Shown: positions 1 to 10,916 of the stretch, one piece after another
Numbering within the stretch: position 1 is the stretch's first letter
Layout of the letters: every line of letters starts with the position of its first letter
From: Calonectria ilicicola
Lineage: Eukaryota > Ascomycota > Sordariomycetes > Hypocreales > Nectriaceae
Assembly: GCA_020809705.1 (NCBI GenBank)
Contig: CP085828.1
Coordinates: forward strand, 4,650,001-4,714,000
Direction of reading: 5' to 3'
DNA: 64,000 nt
Notes under the pieces: model-generated
What the model was told of the DNA's origin: nothing
The model's database searches: none
The model's input: the letters and a program-made list of their open reading frames with translations, nothing else
Program-made: the position numbers and the translations under genes

Positions 1-690
1 AGGCAAACTATGATCGAAATAGAAGATCTAGATGCCCCATTTGCCACATTATACAACAAGAGCAGGTGCCTCTTGATGTTAGGCAGGCTGGATGAGGCTC
101 TACAGTTGTTGGATGTCGCAAAAGATCATTTTTCCAACCGAGCGCCATCTTACAACAACACTCTTGACGGGCGAGAAAAAGGGCGGATTTACTATCGCAT
201 CTTAAATGACATTGGCGAGATACACCTCAGAAGGAACAACTTGGATCTGGCCGAAAATCATTTTCGGGAAGCTTTTAATGGCCAGAAGTCGCATCTAGGC
301 GAATCGCATCCGACAACGTTTGCTGTGAGACTGAACATTGGCCGAGTTTGCGTAGAGCGGTGTCATTTCTCAACAGCAAACAGGATTTTCGAGTTCATCA
401 TTTCAAAGTACACTGAATGGTGGGGGAGACGCCATTCAGAAACAATGAGGGCAGTGGCCGAACTCGCCGATTCCTACAGCCGACACGGCACAATGAAGAG
501 AACCATGGGTGATGGGGGAGAAGAGCAGCTCATAAAGGCTCAAGATCTTTGGGACGAATTGTTGAATTTCCATTTGGAAGTCTATGGACCGAATTCGGAT
601 ACGGCTGTCTTAGCGAGGTCAAAATTGCAGGAGTTGCAGTCCCTCAAGTCGGCCCAGCCCGAAGATCCGTATAGTTTATATTATTCATGA
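1..690 (+). CDS. TPR-repeat protein, C-terminal part (5' end off window)
   Basis: The frame is open to the window edge, so the ATG at position 10 is probably internal and the gene starts upstream. The roughly 229 visible residues contain helical repeats of kinesin-light-chain/TPR type; the clearest repeat is near residues 60-125, with a GESHPTT turn and alternating small and large hydrophobic positions. In fungi such repeats often form the C-terminus of NB-ARC or NACHT NTPase proteins, where they act as the sensor or scaffold part. No ATPase domain is visible here, so that membership is inference. The stop is TGA at 688-690. No intron is needed in the visible part. Confidence 0.6.
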   Translation, partial: RQTMIEIEDLDAPFATLYNKSRCLLMLGRLDEALQLLDVAKDHFSNRAPSYNNTLDGREKGRIYYRILNDIGEIHLRRNNLDLAENHFREAFNGQKSHLGESHPTTFAVRLNIGRVCVERCHFSTANRIFEFIISKYTEWWGRRHSETMRAVAELADSYSRHGTMKRTMGDGGEEQLIKAQDLWDELLNFHLEVYGPNSDTAVLARSKLQELQSLKSAQPEDPYSLYYS

Positions 691-1212
691 TCCACGTGTT
701 TAATGAGAAAATCAATAAAGCACAATTATACTTCAAGTACGAAAGCCTTCACCTTTTTCTATCACACCAGCGCCGCAACGAGTTCTCATCAAAGGAGAGA
801 GTGCACACTACCACAAGACACGATGCAGATTTCTCAGTAGTCAAAGTAATTACCCCAGATCGGCATAACATTATTTCCATACCAGTTCATATTAAATTTC
901 TTTATGCTACATTCGTCTCATGGAGACGAATAACTACCACCGGTTATGGTGCCATCCCCCGCATTGATTTACGACCCCCCGCCTTTCTCCGCACATCTTC
1001 CACTTGCAACTGGACACTCGGCTGAACACCTCCGAGTTTCGGAGTTCAATTATAGCGAAATAGGCCCAACCAAACGTAGCTTATTTCAAGTATGAATCAT
1101 GCATAGATTCCCAACTCCACTCTCCTAGAATCTAATGTGGAGATGCGTGCCCCCTTCACCCCATAATTCCACCTCCGACATAAACATCTCCCAACCTTTA
1201 TTCTAGTCCATA
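691..1212. promoter_or_regulatory. Intergenic: 3' end of TPR gene and promoter of the Zn2Cys6 regulator
   Basis: No convincing coding sequence; a short open frame at 687-1025 resembles no family. One GCCGAT element (as ATCGGC) lies at 859-864, the same hexamer family that is enriched in the promoters of the neighbouring cluster. The stretch just before 1213 is pyrimidine-rich, as is common upstream of fungal starts. Confidence 0.4.
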
Positions 1213-3171
1213 ATGCAGCCTAGTGCTCCCCCAAGGCCAGCACGATCTAAAAATGGATGTTCGACTTGCAGGTACGCAGACGATATTTATGAATGTGCAC
1301 GCAGCCAATCATCTTTAACTCTAATGCTTTCTTGTAGGCGTCGGAAGGTCAGATGTGACGAACAACGACCACGATGCTCTCACTGTGAGCGCCTAAATCT
1401 CGAATGCCAATGGCGCCCATCTCATTCCACTACACAATGGAAATTCATTGTCGGGTCCATGCCACAAACCGAACCGGCCAAGCCAACACCAAACGCGTCA
1501 TTGCCCGACGCCGCTTCGTGTCCGCCTTTGACAGAAGCTACAATATGCTCTGAAAATGGCCCATTGCCTCAAAATACAGCCACAACCGACCAATTTTTCG
1601 ATTATGCTAGTTTGATGTGGGATACAAGTTCTATGCTAGGATTCTTCAGTCCCGGGCAATCAACTGAACTAGGCATTTGCAGTGCAGGCACTGAATGCGC
1701 GATAGGCCATACCAACCAAGACTGCGCAGTTCGTCGACTAACCAACCACCAGGATTCAGCAACCAATGTTCTTAACAGGCCTCCGCCAAAAATGGATGTT
1801 TCAATGCTGCATTTTGTCAGCCATGAGCAGCGCCGGAATCGTCCCCATCGCCAAACTGGGGCCAACCCCAGCGATCCCAACATTTCTGAAAGTCAATTGC
1901 GCCCATCTCAGCCTCTTGATGACCACAATCTCACTACCTATTTCGTCCAATCAATTGTGCCACCAATATTGGCCGAGGTGGAATTTCAAAAGCGGTGGTC
2001 ATCAATGCGAGAGTTGATAATTTCCATGTCCAATTCTTCAAACATGGTTAAATGCGCAATCCTCGCCTTCTCTGGCTTAATGTACTGCAGAAGGGAAGCA
2101 CTATGCCTCACGCTACCCGATCACCACTATCACGCGGCTTTGGAAGAACTATTAGCTTGCCCGGAGGCTGAATCTTTCATGGCATCTAATTTAAGGCAAC
2201 ATCTACTCACCACAATTTTCTTTCTCTGCTACGTTGATATTCTCGAAGATAGAGTTGAGAACGCGCATACACATTTAAGGCGTGCACATACCATTTTTCG
2301 AGAGGGCAAGCGTCACGGATTTCGCCCATTCGAGATGAGAATATTGTTGTGGATTCGTTTACTAGATGCTCGAGCAGTCACTGCTGGAGGAGAAGGTCTT
2401 TTCCTCTCGGAAAATAGCGAGAGTTTGATTACACACCCATCTCCAGGGTCCAGCAGCGATACAGGGCAGAGCGAAAAGGGCCTGCACGAGACAAAGGAAT
2501 TGGATGTCGAAGACACCCTATTTCAAACTCTTTACCAACCTGGGATAATATTTTTCCAAAAGGTTCAAAGTTTCATGGGCAGAATATCCAAAATAGATCC
2601 TTGGAATCGTTCTCGTGGTACAGTAGAGGACGAGACAGAAGTCATGCAGATTGCGTCTCAGATTTTAAATGACTTGAGGGACTTGTATGATCAACGGCCA
2701 GTTCTCATGGACCATGCCATCAAAGGAAGCCTCACACCACCACACGTGTCTGCCAGCCTCGCTGCTGCCATCACACGAGCTTTTCGAACATATATGTCGA
2801 ATTACTATGCAAGCAAAATCCATCTTCACCGTGTTGCGTTCAAGCATTTGCCTCTCTCGACCGAGTCAAAAGAGGCTTTATCACAAATCCGACAGCTTAC
2901 TAAACGCCTTGTTGCCGACTCGGAAGAAGGTGATGCACTCCCTGTTAGCCAATTGTGGCCACTCCTTATGTTAGGGACAGAGGAGCAGGACATTCCAGAG
3001 AGGGAGTGGATCAGGGCCCAAATTCAACAGATGGAAAAAATGGCAACAAATGCAAGAGTCATGGGTCATGTTCTGCAAGAAGTTCAAGCTCGGCAAGACG
3101 CCAACAAAACAAGGGTTGATATGCGATCTGTGATGCATGACGTTTTTGACTCTTGCTTTGCTATCATATAG
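1213..3171 (+). CDS. Zn2Cys6 transcription factor with fungal-specific TF domain
   Basis: Two exons: 1213-1271 and 1338-3171. Splicing out 1272-1337 restores a perfect binuclear zinc cluster with spacing C-x2-C-x6-C-x6-C-x2-C-x6-C (starts GCSTC RRRKVRC, ends LNLEC). The intron sits after the second cysteine. It is 66 bp long and lacks a stop in frame, so an unspliced reading stays open but the cluster is broken. The mature protein is about 630 residues; the region after residue 230 is helical and resembles the fungal-specific transcription factor domain (Fungal_trans_2 type). It is a nuclear DNA-binding regulator and, from position, the likely pathway-specific regulator of the four genes to its right. 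Its stop is only 47 bp from the stop of the convergent dehydrogenase. Confidence 0.88.
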   Translation: MQPSAPPRPARSKNGCSTCRYADDIYECARSQSSLTLMLSCRRRKVRCDEQRPRCSHCERLNLECQWRPSHSTTQWKFIVGSMPQTEPAKPTPNASLPDAASCPPLTEATICSENGPLPQNTATTDQFFDYASLMWDTSSMLGFFSPGQSTELGICSAGTECAIGHTNQDCAVRRLTNHQDSATNVLNRPPPKMDVSMLHFVSHEQRRNRPHRQTGANPSDPNISESQLRPSQPLDDHNLTTYFVQSIVPPILAEVEFQKRWSSMRELIISMSNSSNMVKCAILAFSGLMYCRREALCLTLPDHHYHAALEELLACPEAESFMASNLRQHLLTTIFFLCYVDILEDRVENAHTHLRRAHTIFREGKRHGFRPFEMRILLWIRLLDARAVTAGGEGLFLSENSESLITHPSPGSSSDTGQSEKGLHETKELDVEDTLFQTLYQPGIIFFQKVQSFMGRISKIDPWNRSRGTVEDETEVMQIASQILNDLRDLYDQRPVLMDHAIKGSLTPPHVSASLAAAITRAFRTYMSNYYASKIHLHRVAFKHLPLSTESKEALSQIRQLTKRLVADSEEGDALPVSQLWPLLMLGTEEQDIPEREWIRAQIQQMEKMATNARVMGHVLQEVQARQDANKTRVDMRSVMHDVFDSCFAII

Positions 3172-3218
3172 TAGTATATTTCATATCATACTCATCAATT
3201 GATAGCTACATGATTAAG

Positions 3219-4271
3219 CTACTTCATAAAATGCTTGTTTACTGGTGTCAAAGGTTCATTTCCAGATAGCACCGCCAACACGTTCTTCATAGACAGCGCC
3301 TCAAATCCACTAGTTGTTTCAAACGCGCCGCCGGCATTGTGTGATGTTAAGGTGGCGTTGCGACATTTGCACAGACGCGGATTAACATTGGGCTCGTTGG
3401 CGTGCACGTCCAACCCTACAGCGTGGATATGACCACTCTCTAGGGCATCAGCCAACGCCTCCTCGTCCACTAGAGTGCCACGCGCTATGTTCACGAATCT
3501 AGCACCCTTCTTCATCTTTTTGAGCTCTGTGGCGGTGATCAATTTCTTCCCGCCAGTCCCTGGCGTCGCAATCACAACGCAATCAGACTGTGCAAGCAGC
3601 TCGTCGAGACTAACTCGCTTTGCGCCACCAAGCGCTTCCTCTTGCTCGGGGCTCTTATCAACAACATCACTGTATATAATTCGCATGCCGAAGCACCTAT
3701 AAGCTTTGGTGGCAATTCGGTACCCAATATTTCCTAGTCCAATGACTCCAAGGATGTGTCCGGCCGGATTGTGTGCCCCGATGGGCTGATTGCGGTGCGC
3801 GTCGAGAAACTCGGCAGGGTCGCCACTCCGGGCGGCCATATTGCTCCATTGTAAATTTCGGAATACGGATATTATGTGGTAGATGGCAGTGTCGGCCACG
3901 GCTTCGGAACTCGCGGATGCGCCGTTGCAGTACAAGATGCCCGCCTTGGCTAGCAGATCAACATCGGCCCAGTCGTATCCGGCACCAGCTGACGCGAAGA
4001 GCTCCAGTGATTCAGGCAGCAGAGGGATCATCTCAGCGTCCCACCGGCCCATTTCGCCGCCAGTGTTCCAGAATGGTCTGAAGACAGCTCGAAAATCTCC
4101 CCATTTTCGGTCTCGGAGAGCCTGTAACCAGGCATCTCGCTGACGTTCTTCGAGCAACGGTCTTATGATGTTGAAAGATTCTTGCAGCTGCTTATAGATG
4201 TCATGATTGAACTCGATCGGGTCTCCAAGATGGAGGATGGTCGGTTTCGGAGAATTGGCTTTGACTGTCAT
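3219..4271 (-). CDS. D-isomer-specific 2-hydroxyacid dehydrogenase
   Basis: Single exon, 350 residues, from the ATG at 4271; an upstream in-frame ATG at 4394 would add 41 residues without family similarity. The NAD-binding motif GLGNIG is at residues 178-183 and the catalytic triad of the family is present: Arg264 (IARGTLVDE), Glu293 (HANEP) and His311 (LTSHNAGG). These enzymes reduce 2-oxoacids to D-2-hydroxyacids or do the reverse with NAD(P)(H). The closest known types are glyoxylate/hydroxypyruvate reductases and fungal D-mandelate dehydrogenases; the substrate cannot be read from sequence. It is convergent with the Zn2Cys6 regulator and divergent from the MFS carrier, sharing a 1.15 kb promoter. 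Confidence 0.9.
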   Translation of the reverse strand: MTVKANSPKPTILHLGDPIEFNHDIYKQLQESFNIIRPLLEERQRDAWLQALRDRKWGDFRAVFRPFWNTGGEMGRWDAEMIPLLPESLELFASAGAGYDWADVDLLAKAGILYCNGASASSEAVADTAIYHIISVFRNLQWSNMAARSGDPAEFLDAHRNQPIGAHNPAGHILGVIGLGNIGYRIATKAYRCFGMRIIYSDVVDKSPEQEEALGGAKRVSLDELLAQSDCVVIATPGTGGKKLITATELKKMKKGARFVNIARGTLVDEEALADALESGHIHAVGLDVHANEPNVNPRLCKCRNATLTSHNAGGAFETTSGFEALSMKNVLAVLSGNEPLTPVNKHFMK

Positions 4272-5424
4272 GGCTGCAATTGGGGTAGAGACTCTCAATG
4301 ATACAAAAAGATGCAACACGCAGCTCTCACCAATCCAGAATTCCTTCTCAAATAACAAACATCGCCAGGCAAATTGAAGCCTAATCGGTCGCATTCCACT
4401 CCCGGCTCCGACTCCGGCCGCAGATTAGACCATAGCATTTCCCCGCATTGTGGCATCCACATGGCCTGTTTGCAACCGTAAATGGACAACGGCAGCCGAC
4501 GCGGGGTTGCGGGAAGTGATCGACAGTCGGCAACGCTAACTAGGAAGAGCATGCCGACGAGCTGACGGAGTCAAGGTTGAAACAGCACGTGGCCATATTC
4601 GGATAAGGAGATTACGACGGACATTGCTACGGAAATGCATGGACATGGGGTTGGGCGAACCGATTGAATCTCTCCAAGTGTGCTAGTTTATGGACCCCAA
4701 TCTCAGTATGCATTGGAGCATATCTTCTTCAATCTACTGCAATCCGCGCAAAAAAACCGAATCTTCGTAGCAGCCACTTCAATCCTCTTGGCATTCGCAC
4801 AAACTGCATCTCTTGCCATCCATGATCCAACAGAAACACAATGTGCCTCATCACTCATCAGCATCCCCCAAAACCCTGCATGAGCACAGCGTCATGAATA
4901 ATTATGCACGAGTCATTCTCGGATGTATATTAAAAACCACGTATTTGTATCCGATGCATGCCCCAAAGACTACCAACCCCGAGGGTCGGCACTATATCCG
5001 ATGTTATAGCCGACTCCATCCCTCACAATAGCTAGCGTTTCCGATGAGTCCAGGGCTCGGTTACCATCGCTCGGATGGAGAATGCCGCGGAAATGACCTG
5101 AGTATGGTCTGGTCTCCCCAAAGGTCATGGTATGACGACGCGAGTAAATGCGGGGATAAGGTTACCCCAGATTCTGATTCTCCACCATCTCCACCTCACC
5201 TGAAGAGCAAGGGTGTCAGGGTGTTGGTCATGATGGCTAAAATATCAAAGATGGAGCCTTTTTGCTCTCCTCTTCCGATTTCTTCTTCCCCTTGCTCTCT
5301 CCTGAACTAAACTGACAGCTACTTGGCCAACAATTGCCCTTGCGGTGGCAATAAAGTGGCTGTTGACGGCTCCAACCGTCTTTACTTATTCTAAAACATA
5401 TTACAGAACTCAATCACGTCAAAA
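4272..5424. promoter_or_regulatory. Shared promoter of dehydrogenase (-) and MFS carrier (+)
   Basis: 1.15 kb between divergent starts, with no credible gene. By eye it holds five copies of GCCGAC in either orientation: 4495-4500, 4526-4531 (reverse), 4553-4558, 4985-4990 (reverse) and 5009-5014. About 0.6 would be expected by chance for one hexamer on both strands. The hexamer contains the CGG half-site logic of Zn2Cys6 proteins, so these are candidate operator sites for the regulator at 1213; this is inference. Confidence 0.45.
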
Positions 5425-7321
5425 ATGTCCAATTCGGTGAAGGATATCGACGCGACAGTCGCCCACTTCGACGAGGAGGTCGTCAAACCCGACAATGTCC
5501 ACGATGGCGTCCCAATGCCTCCTAGCCTTCAAGCCCTGACCGAAGAAGAACGGAAAGAACTTGAGGTTAAAATGGTTCGTAAAATGGACATGGTCATCAT
5601 GTGAGTGAATAGAACCCAGTACTCCTCTCTGGCATAGCCAAGCTTATAGTAAATTTTACAGGCCAATCATGGGAATTCTGTACATTCTCAATTATGTCGA
5701 TCGATCTGCACTTGCTGCCACAAAGGTCTACGGAATTATGGACGACCTCAACATGACCACGGAGAACTTTGCTACTGCTATTTCAATTCTATTTGGTATG
5801 ACATTCAGTAATCAAATAAAATACATACCAACCGCTAATCGACCATAGTCGGATATATCCCCTTTCAAATTCCCTCCAACTTAATCATGACCAAGATCCC
5901 TCGACCTGGTTTCTGTACGTCAAAGATTTTTTTTTCTTCGGAAATTCATTTCAATTAACTTCTTTTCAGATATTTGCTCCGCTGCCGTTGTTTGGGGAGC
6001 AGTCAGTGCCAGTACTGCAGCAGTCAAGTCCTATCAAGGTTTATTGGCAGTCCGTGTCTTCCTGGGAGTTACGGAAGCCGTATTCTTCCCCGGAGTAATT
6101 TATTTAATGAGTGCCTGGTACACCAAGAATGAGCTCGGTAAACGTCTTGCTGCCCTCTTCGTCTTCCAGATGTTGGGCAGTGCTTTTGGAGGTCTGATTG
6201 CGGCAGCATGCCTGACCTTGGACGGACGTTATGGCATCGCCGGCTGGCGATGGCTATTCATTGTGTGAGTCTGAGGGCCATTTAAATTTCCTCAACTCAT
6301 TCTAATACTTTTCAGCGAGGGTGTCGTCACCATTGGCTGCGGTCTTATCTTTGCCATGTTCATGCCTGAGTACCCCCATAACGCCAGACTTCTCAAACCC
6401 ATCGAGCGCGACATGGCCGTCTGGCGCCTTGAAAATGAGGCCGGTGCTGGTGAAGCCCACGAAGACACAACGACTTTGGGTGGTTTCAAAGAAGCCTTCC
6501 TTGATCCCAAGATCTGGGCGCTCGTGTGGTGCATGGGAATGAGTCAGGCAATGGGAAGCACCGTCAACTTCTTCCCTTCCATCGTTCAGACTCTTGGGTT
6601 TAACAAGATCAACACCATGCTCTTGACTGCTCCACCTTACATATTAGCCATCATAATCTTTTGCATCGTTTCATACATTAGTGATGTATGCCAGCCAGCC
6701 TTCTCTATGAGATCGAACCATGCTAACATTACAATAGCGCAAAAACGCCATGTATGCCATTATCGTCTCTTGCCTTGGCGTGGCTGTTGTTGCTTATGTA
6801 ACCGCAATGGCGAGCGTTCAACTCGGCCCACGCTATTTTGCTATGATGCTGATGCCATCTGCATGCAGTATGTCTTCCTCCATTTATGCCTCCGCGACGT
6901 TGAATTAACGAGAATCCTTCTATAGCTGGCCCGCAAATCATGTTGTACAAAACCGTTAACCTTCATATGGCGCGACCATTCCCTAAGCGAGCTGCCGGAA
7001 CTGCCATGCTTAACGCCATAGGAGGGCTTTCCAACATCTGGGCAAGCTACCTATACTACGGACCCCCTCACTACTATGCTGCATTCGCAACCTGTAAGTG
7101 TTTCTTTTTGCTCATAATTTAGACCGATATATAGTCTAACATTTATCTTTACAGTGCTTGGCTGCACCTTTGCCTTTTTCACAGTAATTTCCGGTTACCT
7201 TGTTTATGTCAGACGAATGAACAAACTCCTGGCCGGTACTCCAGAGGAGCAACAGCGTGCGAGGAAGGGTGGAGTTACCCAACAGCAGGTTGATCTCGGT
7301 TGGCGCTACATTGGTTATTAG
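5425..7321 (+). CDS. MFS transporter, anion:cation symporter (Dal5/TNA1-like) family
   Basis: Eight exons: 5425-5600, 5662-5795, 5849-5914, 5970-6264, 6316-6685, 6738-6867, 6926-7093 and 7155-7321, giving 501 residues in frame. About twelve membrane segments are visible. Family hallmarks are ILNYVDRSALAATK after the first helix, RVFLGVTEAVFFPGV and GWRWLFIVEG around helices 4-6, and a cytosolic C-terminal tail. Dal5-like carriers import allantoate, nicotinate, other vitamins or organic acids with protons at the plasma membrane. Between a hydroxyacid dehydrogenase, a dioxygenase and an SDR, this carrier most likely imports the cluster's carboxylic acid substrate (inference). It is divergent from the dehydrogenase and convergent with the dioxygenase. 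Confidence 0.9.
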
Positions 7322-7635
7322 TTACTCCAATAGTATACCTAGAGTCTTCATCAATGATTTGACAAGGCCGTTCTGGGCTTTTCTTTATAACTCATAGCAA
7401 AACCCTCGTGCTTTCCCAACGCTATACATATTCTTATGTAACTAGACCAGCCAGCCATTTTGAACAGTGTACTAAATATTTACGCTATGCAATGTTCCCG
7501 CTGAAAAAATACCAGCCATGTTTCCTAATCAAGATTTAGAAGCAGTAAAAATTACACTAATCAATATCATATCACTTCAATCAGTCAATAAAATCCTATT
7601 CAAGTAATATCATAGGATCACCCTCGCCTTCAACC
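7322..7635. other. Intergenic between convergent genes
   Basis: AT-rich 314 bp holding the two facing 3' untranslated regions. No gene seen. Confidence 0.4.
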
Positions 7636-8827
7636 CTAGTACCCTTTGACCGTCTTGACATGCTGGATCTTCTCCCAAACCCATGGTGTGAGAGTTGAGC
7701 TGAAGTTGTTGCTAAATTTGATATCAAGGTAATTGTAGCCCTCATCCGGAACCCACTGCACGGCAATCTTGTGTTTTCCATATTCCTCCAAAGCCTCAAC
7801 TGTAGGCTTCAATGACTCGGGTAACTGAGCGGTTACCCCATTTTTATACCATCTACCAACCTGGTCAGTATTGACATTCATATTTTTGCAATCGATGAAG
7901 TTGGGACTCACGCCGCATAAAATACAATTGCAAGCATAATTCTTGTATTTTGAGTTGGGTTTGGCATGCCAGCATGCCTGAAGTTGTCAGCATAAAATAC
8001 AAGTAAATTCAAGAATATTAAACTTACCATAGTCGTAAGTCCCGGAGAACAATAGAACCTCTCTTCATTCGAGGATAGCAAGGGGGTCTGACTTTACGTC
8101 TCGCTTCCAACTTGTCTTCTGCAATCATGGGCTCTCCCAATTCACGATGGTAATCAAGGTTCGTATTCTGTGTTCCGAGCCAAAGTTCTGTGGTTCCGTT
8201 CTCAGGTCCGCAATCAATGAGACAAGTGTTGTACGCAATAGCAAATGGATGTTCCGGGTGTTCAAATCGTAGATCGGCATGGACCATTTGCCGCTCATCA
8301 GTGGCGATCAGCGTGTTACTACGGATAAAGTGAACCTCGGGGCGAGGTCCGAGAATGTTTGAAACAACACGTGTAGCATGCTTATTAGCATATACTTCAG
8401 GGAAAAGCCATTCTAGAGTAATTGTTTTAATATTTTCGTCCATAGAATAGATGGTTTTAACTCACCCTTTTCCAGAGGTGGCACTTGGGAAAGGTTGCCT
8501 CCACTTGCGGCACCTTTTGTAGCAACGTTTTCATTCAGATGACTATCACGAGTCAGATCGTATACCTACTCGGTTTCAAAAAGCAAAAGCTTACTTGAAA
8601 TGCACCTTGCCACTTCCTTGAAGCAATTTTTTCGTATCTTGCAACATTCGCTTATTGAGTTTGTCAACAACTTCCGAATCAATTGCATTCTCGATAACCA
8701 CCAGACCATCAGTAAAGAATGCCTCAATTGCATCATAGAGCTTCTTGTCATCCATGACACCACTATCACGCTCTTCATTAGTCAGGGAGATGACCTGCGG
8801 GCCGTCGGCGTTTTTGGGGGCAGCCAT
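7636..8827 (-). CDS. Phytanoyl-CoA dioxygenase (PhyH) family Fe(II)/2-oxoglutarate oxygenase
   Basis: Five exons on the minus strand: 8827-8595, 8542-8466, 8412-8028, 7977-7912 and 7852-7636, giving 325 residues. The iron ligands of the HxD...H triad are visible: His148 and Asp150 in QMVHADLRF, and His233 in RLWHAGMPNPT. Arg244, ten residues on, is placed to bind 2-oxoglutarate. These enzymes hydroxylate or desaturate small acids or secondary metabolites using O2 and 2-oxoglutarate; fungal members act in both catabolism and natural product tailoring. It starts 566 bp from the divergent SDR, so the two are probably co-regulated. The start at 8827 (MAAPKNADG) is preferred over the ATG at 8896 because homologous sequence begins near residue 25. 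Confidence 0.87.
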
Positions 8828-9393
8828 GATGAATGGTGGGCTCAGATCTAGGCCAAACAAGTGTGGGAAATTCTTATGGGATGCAACCAAATTCACTTGA
8901 GGGGCCGTTCTGGAATCGAACAGCTTATTTAGGCGTAAAGGGATTTATTAATACTCAATCTCATTGGATTAAATCGAAAACCTCTAGTCCTTCAATATCG
9001 CAGCCACTGACAAAAAAATTACTTGGCGGTCGGGAGAAGGAACATGGTGCATGATCCTGCACCACTAACAAACCTGCCCGCATCCCCCCCTCCATAAATG
9101 GCTGGGGTTTTCCGGATAATGGCTCAACAGCCGATCGGCTGAGCTAGCCCAATCTGTCAGCATTACCAATTACCACGGCGTCATCGGACTGGTCATGGTT
9201 GCCCAACAAGATGCAAGGATGACAGCATCGGGTTGCGGAGCGGTGGTGGTGCGGGGATCGGCATTTGGGCCGATTCCGGAATCCCCAGATATCCTCATGA
9301 GCACCAAGACCGTTTTGTCGCACGATTGAACCAATTTTAGTGTATTTCAACCTTTTTCTCACATCTAGAAACAGGCCGTAATTAATTTAGACC
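8828..9393. promoter_or_regulatory. Shared promoter of PhyH-like gene (-) and SDR (+)
   Basis: 566 bp between divergent starts. Four GCCGAT/ATCGGC elements are present: 9130-9135, 9134-9139, 9257-9262 and 9269-9274. The first two overlap in a 14-bp palindrome. A second palindrome, GATTCCGGAATC, lies at 9272-9283. Likely binding region of the cluster regulator (inference). Confidence 0.45.
9128..9141. promoter_or_regulatory. Perfect 14-bp palindrome CAGCCGATCGGCTG
   Basis: Perfect dyad with an everted CCG-N2-CGG core, in the middle of the PhyH/SDR shared promoter. This spacing fits a dimeric Zn2Cys6 protein. No binding evidence is possible from sequence. Confidence 0.4.
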
Positions 9394-10916
9394 ATGGCTG
9401 AACAACACGTTTCATTCAAGCTTGACCAATTATTCTCCGTCAAGGGGAAAGTAGTGGTGGTCACTGGAGGAGGAAGTGGACTTGGTAAAGCAATTGCAGA
9501 AGGCTTCGCTGTGAATGGCGCAAAAGTCTACATCTGCGGTCGCAGGCAAGAAGCGTTGGATACTGCCGCAAAAGAAATTGAAGGAGATGTTCATACGTGA
9601 GTTTCTTGAAATTTAAGAATCATTCAAACCATACAATTGTCATGGATATCACAAAGTTTAAATCAACTTATATGATGAATGAAACCCTACTTACTAATTT
9701 CTTAGAATCCAAGGAGACGTGCAAACCAAAGAGGGATGCCAGAATATCGTTGAGGCTGTCAAAGCCACTGAATCCCACGTATGTGCCAGTTCTTATTAAG
9801 AAAACGCTCAGCTCGGATCCAAAATCCTGCTTTATACACAGAAGCTAACTCTTCACGACAGATTGATACACTCATCAACTGTGCTGGTGTAAACAGTCCG
9901 TGGAGAGTCACTGCAGCCGATCATAACGACCGCAAGTAATTCAAATCATTGCATCATTATTAATGAACTAACTATTTTCAGCTGATCAAGTAGAGAATAT
10001 GCTTATTAACGGGTTAGAAGAGTACGTTCTTAAGCCCCCAAGGAAACCAGCTACGTGATGCTAAACATAACAGGGAGGACTTTGACAGAAGCAACCAGAG
10101 TATGTTTTTGGCTGGCAACACTCGCACAAGTTTCTCATGTCTTCAAACTTACATGGTTTGTAGTCAATGTTATGGGGGTCTACTTTTTAACCGTAAACTT
10201 TATCCCACTCCTCCGCCAATCGGTGGACCCCAATGTTTGCGTGATCGCCTCATTGGCGGCCCTCGGAAACCAAAGGTTAGTCGCGTATTTGAGACTTGGT
10301 CCAGTCCTCTTGACTTACGTCCCCAGGTCCATGGGTTCTTTGACATACGGAGTCTCTAAAGCCGCTAGTAAGTAAATATCATCCCCGGTACTTGTCCAAG
10401 GTCAATATGGCAGAAATATCTGGACCTTATAGTGAGGCGCCTAATTAATTCATCTACAGCTGTTCATCTCGCTAAATTACTTGCTGGTCGACTGCATCCG
10501 TACGTTTCCCAGCCCGATTCCACGCTTTATCTCCAATCTGACATGCGTTTTTGCTACGATAGAATGAAAATTCGTGTTAATACTATCTGCCCCGGAATCT
10601 TTCCGTCAGAAATGACTGGCACAACATCTGGAAAACACGAGTACAAGATTAACAACCAAGCCACCAAGGCTGCGATGCGATGCACTTCCGGTCGCCCTGG
10701 ACGACCCGAGGAAATCGTCGGCCCAGTATTAATGCTATCCAGTGCAGGCGGCGGGTATATGAACTACGCACTATTGACGGTGGATGGTGGTAGATTAATG
10801 GGTCTTTCTATTAACGATGGGATCAGAATGCCAGACGACACTTACACGTGAGTATACTTGTAAAATTCAGGTTCGCATTCAGTACTAACCACTTCAGTGA
10901 CGAAATCCTTGGTTAA
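9394..10916 (+). CDS. Short-chain dehydrogenase/reductase (classical SDR)
   Basis: Ten exons: 9394-9596, 9706-9778, 9862-9931, 9982-10021, 10074-10099, 10164-10275, 10327-10367, 10460-10499, 10563-10847 and 10898-10916. The product is 302 residues and in frame throughout. The cofactor motif TGGGSGLG is at 24-31, NCAG at 98-101 and the active-site Tyr182-x3-Lys186 in TYGVSK; Ser167 is the probable third residue. These enzymes are cytosolic NAD(P)-dependent alcohol/ketone oxidoreductases. The third intron (9932-9981) has a GC donor (GCAAGT). Exon density is high for a 909-nt coding sequence. It is the last gene of the alternating cluster and probably oxidises an alcohol made by the neighbouring dioxygenase (inference). 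Confidence 0.87.
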
